DNA from: CAYVFC01 sp964450715
GTDB taxonomy: Bacteria; Myxococcota_A; Polyangia; Polyangiales; JAFGIB01
Assembly (NCBI GenBank): GCA_964450715.1
Contig: CAYVFC010000139.1
Span: 1 to 21,648 of the forward strand
Length of the DNA: 21,648 nt
Direction: 5' to 3'
A model generated the notes under the pieces. It had not been told where the DNA came from and ran no database searches. It saw nothing but the letters and a program-made list of their open reading frames with translations. The stretch's first letter is position 1. The number at the start of each line of letters is the position of its first letter. The position numbers and the translations under genes are program-made. Positions 1-7,846 of the stretch are shown here, in pieces.

Positions 1-28
1 CGAGAAGATCGGCGAAAAATGTGACTAA
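1..28 (+). CDS. possible 3' tail of an upstream gene (partial)
   Basis: One frame at the left edge reads EKIGEKCD and ends in TAA at 26-28. It is immediately followed by the intergenic repeat at 35-108, which would suit the end of a gene lying mostly outside the window. Eight residues are too few to identify a family. The other two forward frames do not look better, so this is only a weak possibility. Confidence 0.2.
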
Positions 29-34
29 TGGTGA

Positions 35-108
35 GGCGCAAGGCCCGCCCCTACGTGAGCAACCCCGGGCTGGCGCAAGGCCCGCCCCTACGTGAGCAAC
101 CCCGGGCG
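35..108. repeat. two tandem 37-bp copies of a palindromic intergenic repeat
   Basis: Positions 35-71 and 72-108 are the same 37-nt unit, differing only in the last base. Each unit opens with GGCGCAAGGCCCGCCCCTAC, which contains a GGCG/CGCC inverted pair able to form a short hairpin. A more degenerate GC-rich continuation follows from about 109. The first 21 nt of the unit recur in inverted orientation with one mismatch at 21276-21296. The sequence resembles dispersed REP-like intergenic palindromes of GC-rich genomes (inference). Confidence 0.75.
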
Positions 109-223
109 GGCGCGACTCCCGCGCGTACGTGGATTCGCGCAAGACGCGTGCGACCGTCGCGCGGAAGCGTGTGGAATTCGCCCGCCAGACGCCCTATGCT
201 ACGGGTCCGCAAGGAGGCGGAAC

Positions 224-1063
224 ATGTACGCGAACAACCGGAAAAGAGCCTTCGTGACCGGAGCCGGCAGTGGATTCGGCCGCGCGCTCAGCCTCGCTCT
301 CGCCGGTCGCGGCTACAAGGTAGCGGCGACCGACCTCAACGCCAACAGCGCGACCGAGACTGCCCTGATGATCAAGGAGTCCGGCGGCCAGGCCGAGAGC
401 ATGAAAGTGGACGTGACCATTCCCTACGACCTGGAGTCGGGCGCCGAGCGCTTCTTCAAGGAGTGGGGGGGGGTGGATCTGCTGATCAACAACGCCGGGG
501 TGGCGGTGGTCGGCAAGGTGCATGAGGTTCCGGTGAACGATTGGCAGTTCATCGTCAATATCAATCTTCTCAGCGTGGTCTACGGCTGCCGCGCTTTTGT
601 TCCGCGTATGCTGCAGCAGGGAGGGGGGCATATCATGAATACCGCCTCGCTGGCCGGCATCGCCAGCCTGCCGGAGATGGGGCCCTACAACGTCACCAAG
701 GCGGCGGTGATCGCCCTGTCGGAGACGCTGAGGGGGGAGCTGCGCTCGGGGAACATCGGGGTGACCGCGGTTTGTCCCTCGTTCTTCAAGACCGGGCTGA
801 TGGACAACGCTCGCGGTCCGGAGACGATGAAGAACATCGGGCACCAGGCGCTGCAGAGCGGCGTGCTCACCGCCGAGCAGATCGCGGAGATGGCGCTCCG
901 CGACATGGAGCGTAACCGCCTCTACTCCATCCCGCACCGCACCGGCCGGATGCTCTGGCGCACCAAGCGCCTGGTCCCCGAGGTCGTGTACAACGTTCTG
1001 GGACGCAGCGATCTCGAGAAGGACGGCGCCCGCATGGTCACCTTCCTCAACAAGCTAGGTTAA
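224..1063 (+). CDS. SDR family NAD(P)-dependent oxidoreductase
   Basis: This is a classical short-chain dehydrogenase of 279 residues. The Rossmann glycine motif TGAGSGFG lies at residues 12-19. An acidic residue after β2 (AATD, Asp37) is usual in NAD-preferring members. NNAG is at 89-92 and the catalytic set Ser142, Tyr155, Lys159 sits in NTAS...YNVTK. The C-terminus resembles the SDRs often annotated as acetoin or generic alcohol/ketone reductases, but the substrate cannot be read. The ATG at 224 is chosen because AAGGAGG lies 7 bases upstream; the frame is open further 5' but that part reads through repeat DNA. A run of nine G (465-473) falls inside the gene and the frame stays intact. The gene converges on the dehydratase gene with a 13-nt gap. 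Confidence 0.92.
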   Translation: MYANNRKRAFVTGAGSGFGRALSLALAGRGYKVAATDLNANSATETALMIKESGGQAESMKVDVTIPYDLESGAERFFKEWGGVDLLINNAGVAVVGKVHEVPVNDWQFIVNINLLSVVYGCRAFVPRMLQQGGGHIMNTASLAGIASLPEMGPYNVTKAAVIALSETLRGELRSGNIGVTAVCPSFFKTGLMDNARGPETMKNIGHQALQSGVLTAEQIAEMALRDMERNRLYSIPHRTGRMLWRTKRLVPEVVYNVLGRSDLEKDGARMVTFLNKLG

Positions 1064-1076
1064 TCCAAACGAGAGG

Positions 1077-2234
1077 TTAGAACGCGGGCCCCTCGCTGAA
1101 GATGGCCAGCGTCTCCTGCCGGTTGATTTCGGCTCGGGTCTGCGCCCCGCCGGCCACCCGCTCGATGAGACGGCGCAGCTGCGCGCCGATCTCGGGGATG
1201 CTCTTGCCATCGATGGCCTGACCAGCGTTCAGGTCCATGTCGTCCTTCATGTTCGCGTACAGCTCGCTGTTGCTGGCTACCTTGATCACGGGTACCAGAG
1301 GAAAACCGACCGGCGTGCCCCTGCCGGTGGTGAAGACGATGAGCTGCGCACCGGCCGCGGCCAGGCCGGTCAGCGAGAACACATCCGAGCCCGGCCCCTC
1401 CATGATCACCAGCCCGCTCTGTTCCGGCCGCCGCCCGTAGCCGACCAGCTCCCGGATGGGGCTGCTGCCCGCTTTGATGATGCAGCCCAGCGATTTCTCG
1501 CTGATGCTGCTGAGACCGCCCTCCATGTTGCCGGGCGAGATGACCCGGGCGGCGTCCTCTCCCAGATAGCGCGCGGTCTTGCGGCGCTGCGCCTCGACCG
1601 AGCTCTGGATCCGCTCTCCCAGCTCGGGCGTGGCTGCTCGTCGGGCCAGCAGGCGCTCGGTTCCGATCATCTCCGTGGTCTCGGTCAGCATGACCGTGCC
1701 CCCCTGAGCCACCAGCCAGTCGGCCGCCTCTCCCACCACCGGATTGGCCGTGACTCCGGACAGCGCGTCCGAGCCGCCGCACTGCAGCCCCAGCAGCAGC
1801 CGCTTCCACTCGCAGCTCTCGCGCTGCTGCTTGCGGATCGGTTTCAACAGACGCCGGCAGGCGGCCAGCCCCGCCCGGGTGCTCTTCACCGACCCTCCCC
1901 GCTCCTGGATGACCAGGTGCTCGGCCGGCTTGCCCGTGGCCTTGCGGATCTCGTCGGCGACGTAGGCGGCGGGAATGGCCTCGCACCCCAGGCCCACCAC
2001 CAAGACGGCCGCAGCATTCGGATTGCTACCCAGGCCGATCAGCGCGCGCAGCGCCACCTCCCAGTCCGCCGGGCCGCGTCCGCACCCCTCGGTATGGGTG
2101 ATGGCGGTGACCTCGTCCAGCTGACGGCCTATGGCGTTGACCACGCCGTTGGCGCAGCTGACCGAGCTCATGACCAACAGGTGGTTGCGGACGCCGCAGC
2201 TGCCGTCCGGTCTCCGGTATCCGGTAAAGGGCAT
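1077..2234 (-). CDS. UxaA-family dehydratase/lyase, large (catalytic) subunit
   Basis: The 385-residue product matches the C-terminal catalytic part of the altronate/galactarate dehydratase family and the large subunit of (2R)-sulfolactate sulfo-lyase (SuyB, of similar length). Family blocks appear in order: GYRRPDGSCGVRN (5-17), THTEGCGRG (47-54), VVGLGCE (79-85), CGGSDALSGVTANP (152-165), GGTVMLTETTEMIGTE (178-193), SPGNMEGGLSSISEKSLG (233-250), FTTGRGTPVG (301-310) and MDLNAG (333-338). These enzymes are Fe2+-dependent and eliminate water or sulfite from sugar acids or sulfolactate. The ATG at 2234 follows GAGGAG and lies 2 nt after the stop of the SAF subunit gene. An in-frame start 14 codons upstream would overlap that gene and is less likely. 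The substrate is not decidable from sequence. Confidence 0.9.
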   Translation of the reverse strand: MPFTGYRRPDGSCGVRNHLLVMSSVSCANGVVNAIGRQLDEVTAITHTEGCGRGPADWEVALRALIGLGSNPNAAAVLVVGLGCEAIPAAYVADEIRKATGKPAEHLVIQERGGSVKSTRAGLAACRRLLKPIRKQQRESCEWKRLLLGLQCGGSDALSGVTANPVVGEAADWLVAQGGTVMLTETTEMIGTERLLARRAATPELGERIQSSVEAQRRKTARYLGEDAARVISPGNMEGGLSSISEKSLGCIIKAGSSPIRELVGYGRRPEQSGLVIMEGPGSDVFSLTGLAAAGAQLIVFTTGRGTPVGFPLVPVIKVASNSELYANMKDDMDLNAGQAIDGKSIPEIGAQLRRLIERVAGGAQTRAEINRQETLAIFSEGPAF

Positions 2235-2236
2235 GG

Positions 2237-2560
2237 TCAGCTCTCCTCGGCGGTCAGGTTGTGGACGTGTACCCACTCTCCCGGCTCGATGCGTACCCGG
2301 GCCAGGCCGATGCTCTCCCCGTACTTGAGCACGCGGGCGCCGGCGCGTATCGCCTTGAGCGCTACCTTGTGGTTCTTGGGGATATCGCTGCGGGCGACCA
2401 GCGAGCCCTGTTCCAGCGCGATGCGGCTGCCGCGGGCGATGCTCTCGACGGCCACGGCTACGTTGTCGGCCGGGTTGACGGTGATGACCGCCGGCCGGGA
2501 CCTTTTCGCCCGCGCCGTCCCGGCGCGCGTCCTCTCGGGTCGTGCCTTCTTCTCCCTCAT
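2237..2560 (-). CDS. UxaA-family dehydratase/lyase, small SAF-domain subunit
   Basis: A protein of 107 residues with a basic N-terminal tail (1-23) followed by a SAF domain. The family signature is complete: PADNVAVAV (30-38), IPKNHKVALKAI (60-71), VLKYGESIGLA (77-87) and GEWVHVHN (94-101). In altronate and galactarate dehydratases this domain is fused to the catalytic region, whereas SuyA of sulfolactate sulfo-lyase is a separate small subunit, as here. Its stop lies 2 nt before the start of the large-subunit gene, and its ATG overlaps the stop of the GTPase gene (ATGA). Translation is therefore probably coupled on both sides. Sulfolactate, altronate or another sugar acid are all possible substrates. 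Confidence 0.88.
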   Translation of the reverse strand: MREKKARPERTRAGTARAKRSRPAVITVNPADNVAVAVESIARGSRIALEQGSLVARSDIPKNHKVALKAIRAGARVLKYGESIGLARVRIEPGEWVHVHNLTAEES

Positions 2561-3630
2561 GCGTTGATCTCCACGATATCGCCGTCTTGCAGCTCGGCCT
2601 CGCGCGGTATCCGCTGTCCGTCGTGGTGGCGGGAGCTCCAGATGCGGGCGAAACGCAGCTTGCTCTCCAGCTCCTTGTGTATGGTGCGCGCCATGTCTCG
2701 CACCCTGGAGCCCAGCGGAAGGATGATGGGCTGCTCGGTGCTGGCCGGCTTGCCGGGCGGCTTGGCGTATACCCGTATCACCCGGAGGGCCAGGAAGGCC
2801 GCTTCGCGTAACCGGTCCAGCCCCTCGCCCGTTTCGGCCGAGACTGGCAGCAGCGGCCAGCTGTCACCGAACAGCTCTTCCAGCGCCGCGAGCTCGGACC
2901 GGTTGTCGCCCGCGTCCATCTTGTTGACCGCTACCAGTACCGGCAGCTCCACGTTTCCCGGCTCCAGCCGCGCCAGCAGCTCTGCATCGTCCAGCTCCTG
3001 TCCAGTGAGGTCTTCCTCCTGCTCGACCCGCCGCGCCTCGCCCTTGCCCACCGCCCACCAGGCCGGGGCGAGCTTGATCTTGCCGCCGCCCAGCAGCTCT
3101 TGTATCTCGTCCAGCGCTTCCAGCACGTTGGCGGCGCCCGGATCCAGCACCACCAGGCCCAGGTCGGCGTTGCGAACCAGGGTGTACATCCAGGTCTCGA
3201 AATAGGCGCGCTCCAGCGGGGGCGCGTCGACCAGCTGCACCGGCGCGTCCTTGTACATGATCATGCCCGGCAGCGGCGTCCGGGTGGTGTAGGGGTAGGG
3301 CGCCACCTCGGGCTCGGCCCGGCTGAGCGCGCGCAGCAGCGACGACTTACCGGTATTGGACGGCCCCAGCAGCACGACCTGCCCGGCTCCCTGCGAAGGC
3401 ACTACGCCCGGCGAGGAGCGCCGGGCTCCGCCCTTCTTGCCCCCGCTGCTCATCTCTTCCTTGAGCTGGCTGAGCTTGCGCCTCAGATCGCCCCGCAGGT
3501 GATCGGTCCCCTTGTGCTTGGGGATGACGCTCAACATCTCCTGCAGGGCCTCGATGCGCTTCTTGGGATCGCGCTCCGCCTTGTAGCGCGCCTCGGCAGC
3601 CATGTACTCTGGCGTCAGGTTCGCAGGCAT
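2557..3630 (-). CDS. DRG/Obg-like GTPase with C-terminal TGS domain
   Basis: The protein has 357 residues. A charged, helical N-terminus (about 9-60) precedes a Gly/Lys/Ser linker and a GTPase domain. G1 is GPSNTGKSS (89-97), the switch I region holds YPYTTRTP (113-120), G4 is NKMD (236-239) and G5 is SAE (264-266). The C-terminal ~70 residues look like a TGS domain, as in DRG GTPases, and end DGDIVEIN. The domain order resembles DRG proteins, which bind ribosomes; a translation-related role is inference. Oddly, the G3 position reads DAPP (135-138) in place of DxPG, so the usual glycine is missing. Start at 3630 is the first ATG, with only a weak ribosome binding site; a second ATG at 3603 is an alternative. 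The stop overlaps the SAF gene start by 4 nt. Confidence 0.88.
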   Translation of the reverse strand: MPANLTPEYMAAEARYKAERDPKKRIEALQEMLSVIPKHKGTDHLRGDLRRKLSQLKEEMSSGGKKGGARRSSPGVVPSQGAGQVVLLGPSNTGKSSLLRALSRAEPEVAPYPYTTRTPLPGMIMYKDAPVQLVDAPPLERAYFETWMYTLVRNADLGLVVLDPGAANVLEALDEIQELLGGGKIKLAPAWWAVGKGEARRVEQEEDLTGQELDDAELLARLEPGNVELPVLVAVNKMDAGDNRSELAALEELFGDSWPLLPVSAETGEGLDRLREAAFLALRVIRVYAKPPGKPASTEQPIILPLGSRVRDMARTIHKELESKLRFARIWSSRHHDGQRIPREAELQDGDIVEINA

Positions 3631-3637
3631 GAAACGG

Positions 3638-4183
3638 TCACCGTCTCGCGCGGCGCGCCACGTGAAAGAGCGCCGCGATGGTCTTGGCGTCGGTGATCTC
3701 GCCGCGGTCGACCATGTCGAGTGCCTGCTCGAGCGCCACCGGGTGCGTCTCGATCACCTCGTTTCCCGCAAGTCGGCGCTCGCCGCCTTCGAGATCGCGC
3801 GCCACGAACAGATAGATCACCTCGTCGGAGAATCCGGGTGTGGTGTGGATCTTGCCCAGAAGCTCCAGGCGGCCGGCCCGGTATCCGGTCTCTTCCTCGA
3901 GCTCGCGCAGCGCGCAAGCTTCGGGTCGTTCGCCCGGATCGAGCTTGCCGGCCGGAGCCTCCCAGATCGTGCCCCCGGCCGCGTGCCGGTACTGGCGCAG
4001 CATGACGATGGTATCGTCATCCAGGAAGGGAACGACCGCGGCAGCGCCCGGATGCTTGAGGATGGCCAGCTCGGCGGTTCTGCCGTTGGGCAGCGCGACC
4101 CGCTCGATGCCAAAGCTACCCACGCTGCTCTCGTTCACGACCTGTCGGCTCAGTGTCCGGCCGCCGTCCGTCGGGATACCCAT
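3638..4183 (-). CDS. Nudix hydrolase, ADP-ribose pyrophosphatase type
   Basis: The 181-residue product carries a perfect Nudix box, GX5EX7REUXEEXGU, at residues 79-101 (G79, E85, RELEEETGY 93-101). It is preceded by LRQYRHAAGGTIWEAPAGK and followed by TTPGFSDEVIYLF (114-126), the pattern of ADP-ribose pyrophosphatases (NudF/YQJ-type), which cleave ADP-ribose to AMP and ribose 5-phosphate. The ATG at 4183 is preceded by CGGAG and gives a family-typical length. The frame stays open upstream, but only across the opposite reading of the pentapeptide gene. It sits 20 nt after that gene and 7 nt before the GTPase gene, so it belongs to the operon. Confidence 0.9.
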   Translation of the reverse strand: MGIPTDGGRTLSRQVVNESSVGSFGIERVALPNGRTAELAILKHPGAAAVVPFLDDDTIVMLRQYRHAAGGTIWEAPAGKLDPGERPEACALRELEEETGYRAGRLELLGKIHTTPGFSDEVIYLFVARDLEGGERRLAGNEVIETHPVALEQALDMVDRGEITDAKTIAALFHVARRARR

Positions 4184-4203
4184 GCTCCGATCTATATAGC
4201 GGG

Positions 4204-4938
4204 TCACTCTTTCGCGTTCCAGGCCTCCGGAGGCGAGATGTCTTCGGGCAGCCGGGTCTCCCGGTTCCCCTTCGCCTGGTCGATCTGCTGCTGCGAGACC
4301 AGGCGGTTGCTGACGATAGTCGCGTCGCTGAGATCCGCTCCCGCCAGGTTGGCGTTGCGCAGGTCTGTATCCACCAGATCGGCACCGCACAACCTGGCGC
4401 CCGCCAGGTCCGCTCCGAACAGGTTGGCGCCCCGCAGCACGGCTTCCTCCAGGTCGGCCCCGGCTAGGTAGGCGCTGCTCAGCTCGGCGCGGGTCAGGTT
4501 GGCCTTCGCGAGCTTCGCCCTCTCCAGGTTGGCCGCCTCGAGATCCGCGCTTTTGAGAAAGGCTCCGCGTAGATCGGCCCCCGTCAGGTCGGCGTTCCAC
4601 AGATCCGCGTGCTTGAAGCTCGCCCGTTGCAGGTCGGCCCCCGCCAGGTTCGCCCTTTTCAGGTTGGCGCCCTCCAGGTCGGCACCCTGAAGCCGGGCGC
4701 CCTGCAAGCTCGCCCCCTGCAGGTTTGCACCCTTCAGGCTGGCACCCAGCAGCACCGCTTCGGCGAGCTCCGCCCGCTCCAGGTTGGCGACCTGCAGGTC
4801 GGCGCACTCCAGCACCGCGCCTCGCAGGTCTGCTTCCCTGAGGTCCGATACCCTGAAGTCTCTCTCCCCGGAGCGGTAGCGGGCCAGCAAGGTCTGCGCT
4901 TTTTCGGAATGCTGTTTGTCCCGGTTCGATCCGTCCAT
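4204..4938 (-). CDS. pentapeptide-repeat protein
   Basis: The 244-residue protein is almost entirely tandem A(D/N)LXX pentapeptides, running without a break from about residue 28 to 212. The N-terminus (LLARYRSGERDFRVSDLREADL) and a short polar C-terminal tail (213-244) cap the array. Such repeats fold as a right-handed quadrilateral β-helix. Some relatives mimic DNA and protect gyrase (MfpA/Qnr), but most have no known role, and nothing here shows a gyrase-binding loop. No signal peptide is visible, so it is probably cytoplasmic. It is first in the five-gene minus-strand operon and divergent from the HAD phosphatase gene. The reading on the other strand is long because of the repeat and is not a gene. 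Confidence 0.92.
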   Translation of the reverse strand: MDGSNRDKQHSEKAQTLLARYRSGERDFRVSDLREADLRGAVLECADLQVANLERAELAEAVLLGASLKGANLQGASLQGARLQGADLEGANLKRANLAGADLQRASFKHADLWNADLTGADLRGAFLKSADLEAANLERAKLAKANLTRAELSSAYLAGADLEEAVLRGANLFGADLAGARLCGADLVDTDLRNANLAGADLSDATIVSNRLVSQQQIDQAKGNRETRLPEDISPPEAWNAKE

Positions 4939-5025
4939 GGAACAGACAGAGGTTCTCTCAGATCAGCGTACGCGTAAAGGGTAGTTCTGATGGTATCATG
5001 TTGCGGACCGAATAGAGGTGAGACG

Positions 5026-5844
5026 ATGGACGACTTCCCGCTGTTAGACCTCGCACACATCGAGGCGCTCATGTTCGACCTCGACGGCGTCTTGCTGGAG
5101 GGCAAGCAGGCCGTCCCCGGAGCGGTCGAGGCCGTGCGCACGGTCGAGCGGTGCGGAGTGGCCACGCGCTTCGTCACCAACACCACGGCGCAGCCGCGCG
5201 ACAAGCTGCTGGAGCTGCTCACGGGCCTGGGGCTGCCGGTCAGTGCCGAGAAGCTTTTCACCCCGGCGTCGCTGGCGCGCCGGATCATGTCGCGGAAGGG
5301 AACGGCTCGCTACCGCCTGCTCGGCCCCCCCGAGTTGGAGACGGATCTGGGTCCCGGTCGGCTTACCCTCGACGATCGGAGCGCGCCGGAGTGGGTGGTG
5401 ATGGGTCTATACACGCCCTTTTTCAAGCACGACGCCCTCTGCGTGGGGCTCAAGGACTTGCTGGGCGGCGCTCGGTTGCTGGCGCTTCACGCCAACCGTC
5501 TCTGGAAGACCGAGCGTGGGCTCGAGGTCGGCCTGGGCGGGTACGTGGCCGCGCTCGAGTACGCCGCCGGGACCGAGGCGCTGGTGATCGGCAAGCCCTC
5601 GGCCGCCTTTTTCGAGGAGGTGCTGCAGGACATCGGCAAGCCCAGACACCGCGTGGCCATGGTGGGCGACGATATCGAGGGCGACGTGGGGGGCGCCCAG
5701 CGCGCGGGCATCGCGGGTATCCTGGTCCGTACCGGGAGGTTCGACCCGCAGGCCTTTTCACGCAGCGAGGTACAGCCGGCGCTGGTGGTGGACGATGTCG
5801 GAGAGCTGGCCCGGCAGCTTTTAGCGGTCGTCGACGTCAATTAG
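5026..5844 (+). CDS. HAD-superfamily phosphatase, NagD/HDHD2-like (subfamily IIA)
   Basis: A 272-residue haloacid-dehalogenase-type hydrolase. Motif I is FDLDGVLLEG (17-26, nucleophile Asp18 and Asp20). Motif II is VTNTT (50-54), motif III is the Lys of IGKPSAAFF (Lys190), and motif IV is GDDIEGDVGGAQRAG (214-228). The order and the IIA-type cap between motifs II and III match NagD, phosphoglycolate phosphatase-like and LHPP/HDHD2 proteins. The substrate is unknown. ATG at 5026 follows GAGGTGAG and places the DxD motif at the usual distance from the N-terminus. An in-frame ATG 12 codons upstream lacks a site. The gene is 34 nt from the membrane-protein gene and likely shares its transcript. 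Confidence 0.9.
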   Translation: MDDFPLLDLAHIEALMFDLDGVLLEGKQAVPGAVEAVRTVERCGVATRFVTNTTAQPRDKLLELLTGLGLPVSAEKLFTPASLARRIMSRKGTARYRLLGPPELETDLGPGRLTLDDRSAPEWVVMGLYTPFFKHDALCVGLKDLLGGARLLALHANRLWKTERGLEVGLGGYVAALEYAAGTEALVIGKPSAAFFEEVLQDIGKPRHRVAMVGDDIEGDVGGAQRAGIAGILVRTGRFDPQAFSRSEVQPALVVDDVGELARQLLAVVDVN

Positions 5845-5878
5845 AGGGGCAGCCGGCAAGGACGGGAAAGCGGGGCAG

Positions 5879-7846
5879 ATGAAGCGGGGCACGACGCGCA
5901 CCGAGCTGTACTTCGCGGCCATCGTGCTGGCGTCGATACTCGCGGGAACGGTCTTGCGCTGGCGCAGCTTCGACGCCGGCTTCGGCTCGGACGACTACCC
6001 GCAGTACGCGATGATCAAGGGGCGGTACCCCGTCGAGCGATCAGCCTTTGACCTGTTCAACTTCGTGGGCGGCGAGAACGAGGTACCGACCCTTAAAGAC
6101 TCCGGGGCGGTGCCCTGGTGGACTCATCCCGAGCTGCGCCTGGCCATGATGCGGCCGCTTTCCAGCGCGTTGATCGTCATCGACCACGCGGTTTTCGGCG
6201 ACAACCTGCTGGGCTTTCACATCCACTCCCTGTTCTGGTGGGCCTTTCTGGTGTTCTGCGTGGCGCTGCTGCTGCGCGAGCTCTTGCCCATACAGGTGGC
6301 CGGCATCGCCGTGGTGCTCTTCGCCGCGGAGGAGGGACACGGGCTGCCCGTGGCCTGGCTGGCCAACCGCAGCGCGCTGGTTTCGCTCAGCCTGGGGCTG
6401 CTCGGTCTTTGGGGCCATATCCGCTGGCGCCGGGGCGGCTACCGGCCGGCCGCCGCCTTCAGCGTGATCATGTTCTCGTTGGCGCTTCTGGCCGGCGAAT
6501 GGACCTTTCCCGTCTTCGCCTACCTCTTCGCCTTCGAGCTGCTTGGCGCCGAGGGGCCGTTGTGGCGGCGCGCGCTCGCGCTGGTGCCGGCGGCTCTGCT
6601 GGGCTTGGCCTTCCTGGTCGTGCAGTCGCTGCTGGACTACAGCGCGCTAGCCTCAAACGTCTATATCAATCCGGTATACGAGCCGGGCGTTTTTATCGTC
6701 AAGTCGCTCCAGCGTATACCGGTCTTCTTCGCCGAGCTGGTCTTCGGCATCAACTCCATCTGGTGGTGGGTCGGAACTCCCTGGAGGACCTTCTTCCTGC
6801 GGTTGGATATCTTTTCACCACAGGTCTGGCGGCTGCTGCCGGATTGGCAGTTCTGGCACTTCCTGCTGGGCGTATCCGCCGGGGTGGTGAGCTACTACCT
6901 GATCCACTGGTCGCTTCGGCCTCGCTGTCCGCGCGTACGGCGCGAGCTTTCCTGGTTGCTGCTGGGGTCGCTGTTGGCGCTGGTTCCCATGGTCGCATCC
7001 TTTCCCTCCAGCCGCCTGGTGGTACCCGCCTTCGTGGGGATATCGGCTGCCTGGGCGACGGTCGCCCTGCACGCTTTCCGCTCGCTGTACCGATCCTTCG
7101 GCCTCGATCCTCTGCGGTTCTGCCGTCTATCCGCGCTGGCGCTCATCGGCGTCTTCTACTTCCAGGTCTGGCAAGCCTCGATCCACTCCATGCACGAAGT
7201 CGGAGGACGCGCCTACTTTCACAAATCGGTCCGCCAGTGGATCCTACAAGCGGAGATCGACGACAAGGGGATCGAGAACCGCGATATCTTCATGGTTAAC
7301 GGCCTGGAGCACACCCAGGTGGTCTTCTCGCCCTTTATTCGATACTTCCACGGCCATCCCCTGCCGCGCTCCTGGCGCGTGCTGAGCGCCGCGCCGCGGG
7401 CGCACGACATCGTGCGGACCGCTCCCAACCAGCTGGTGTTTTCCGTGCTGGGCGGAACCATGATGGACAGCGATCTGGAACGGCTCTACCGGGCGGACCG
7501 TTATCCGTTGCGGCTGAACGATACGGTGAAGATCGATGGCCTGCAGGTCGAAATACTCCGGCTGCTCAAGGGAAAGCCCTTGATGGTGCGTTTCACCTTC
7601 GACCGGGAGCTGGAGCATTCCGGCTACCTGTTTCTGCACAACGACGAGAGGGGGCTCCGGAGGTTCAAGCTTCCGCGGATCGGCGAACGGATCCGGCTGC
7701 CCAAGGCACAGTTCCCCAACGAGGAACTGCTCAAGCTGAATAAACGCTTGAGGTCGAGGGGGAAACGGTTCCGGTTGAGGCGTCCGCACGGCGCGCGCAA
7801 CGCCGATCCAACCTCTCGCGAAGAAGCGGCGGACGGATTACGGTGA
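5879..7846 (+). CDS. polytopic membrane protein, GT-C glycosyltransferase-like
   Basis: The 655-residue protein has a first membrane segment at about 11-28 and then FGSDDYPQ, an acidic pair just after TM1 as in GT-C glycosyltransferases. About eight to ten further hydrophobic segments lie between about 115 and 430, and a soluble basic domain of about 215 residues closes the protein. The stretches RPLSSALIVIDHAVFGDNLLGFH and VAWLANRSALVSL resemble the conserved loops of PMT/TMTC-like membrane glycosyltransferases that use polyprenyl-phosphate sugars. The assignment rests on pattern only. The ATG at 5879 has only a G-rich site upstream. The gene's last 9 nt overlap the 3' end of the opposite-strand lipoprotein gene. 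Confidence 0.75.
   Translation: MKRGTTRTELYFAAIVLASILAGTVLRWRSFDAGFGSDDYPQYAMIKGRYPVERSAFDLFNFVGGENEVPTLKDSGAVPWWTHPELRLAMMRPLSSALIVIDHAVFGDNLLGFHIHSLFWWAFLVFCVALLLRELLPIQVAGIAVVLFAAEEGHGLPVAWLANRSALVSLSLGLLGLWGHIRWRRGGYRPAAAFSVIMFSLALLAGEWTFPVFAYLFAFELLGAEGPLWRRALALVPAALLGLAFLVVQSLLDYSALASNVYINPVYEPGVFIVKSLQRIPVFFAELVFGINSIWWWVGTPWRTFFLRLDIFSPQVWRLLPDWQFWHFLLGVSAGVVSYYLIHWSLRPRCPRVRRELSWLLLGSLLALVPMVASFPSSRLVVPAFVGISAAWATVALHAFRSLYRSFGLDPLRFCRLSALALIGVFYFQVWQASIHSMHEVGGRAYFHKSVRQWILQAEIDDKGIENRDIFMVNGLEHTQVVFSPFIRYFHGHPLPRSWRVLSAAPRAHDIVRTAPNQLVFSVLGGTMMDSDLERLYRADRYPLRLNDTVKIDGLQVEILRLLKGKPLMVRFTFDRELEHSGYLFLHNDERGLRRFKLPRIGERIRLPKAQFPNEELLKLNKRLRSRGKRFRLRRPHGARNADPTSREEAADGLR

Noticed and set aside
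92..223. 5' extension of the SDR frame
   Set aside because: It translates part of the intergenic repeat and GC-rich DNA. A strong ribosome binding site before the ATG at 224 marks the real start.
194..937. Minus-strand frame opposite the SDR gene
   Set aside because: It is low-complexity His/Arg-rich shadow sequence, while the plus strand carries all SDR motifs.
4184..4807. N-terminal extension of the Nudix frame across the pentapeptide gene
   Set aside because: The extension is the antiphase reading of the pentapeptide repeat DNA. The ATG at 4183 with CGGAG gives a normal-length Nudix enzyme.
4280..4860. Regular DNA periodicity that could look like a CRISPR or satellite array
   Set aside because: The roughly 15-nt period is the codon pattern of pentapeptide repeats (A-D/N-L-X-X). 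There are no conserved repeats with unique spacers.
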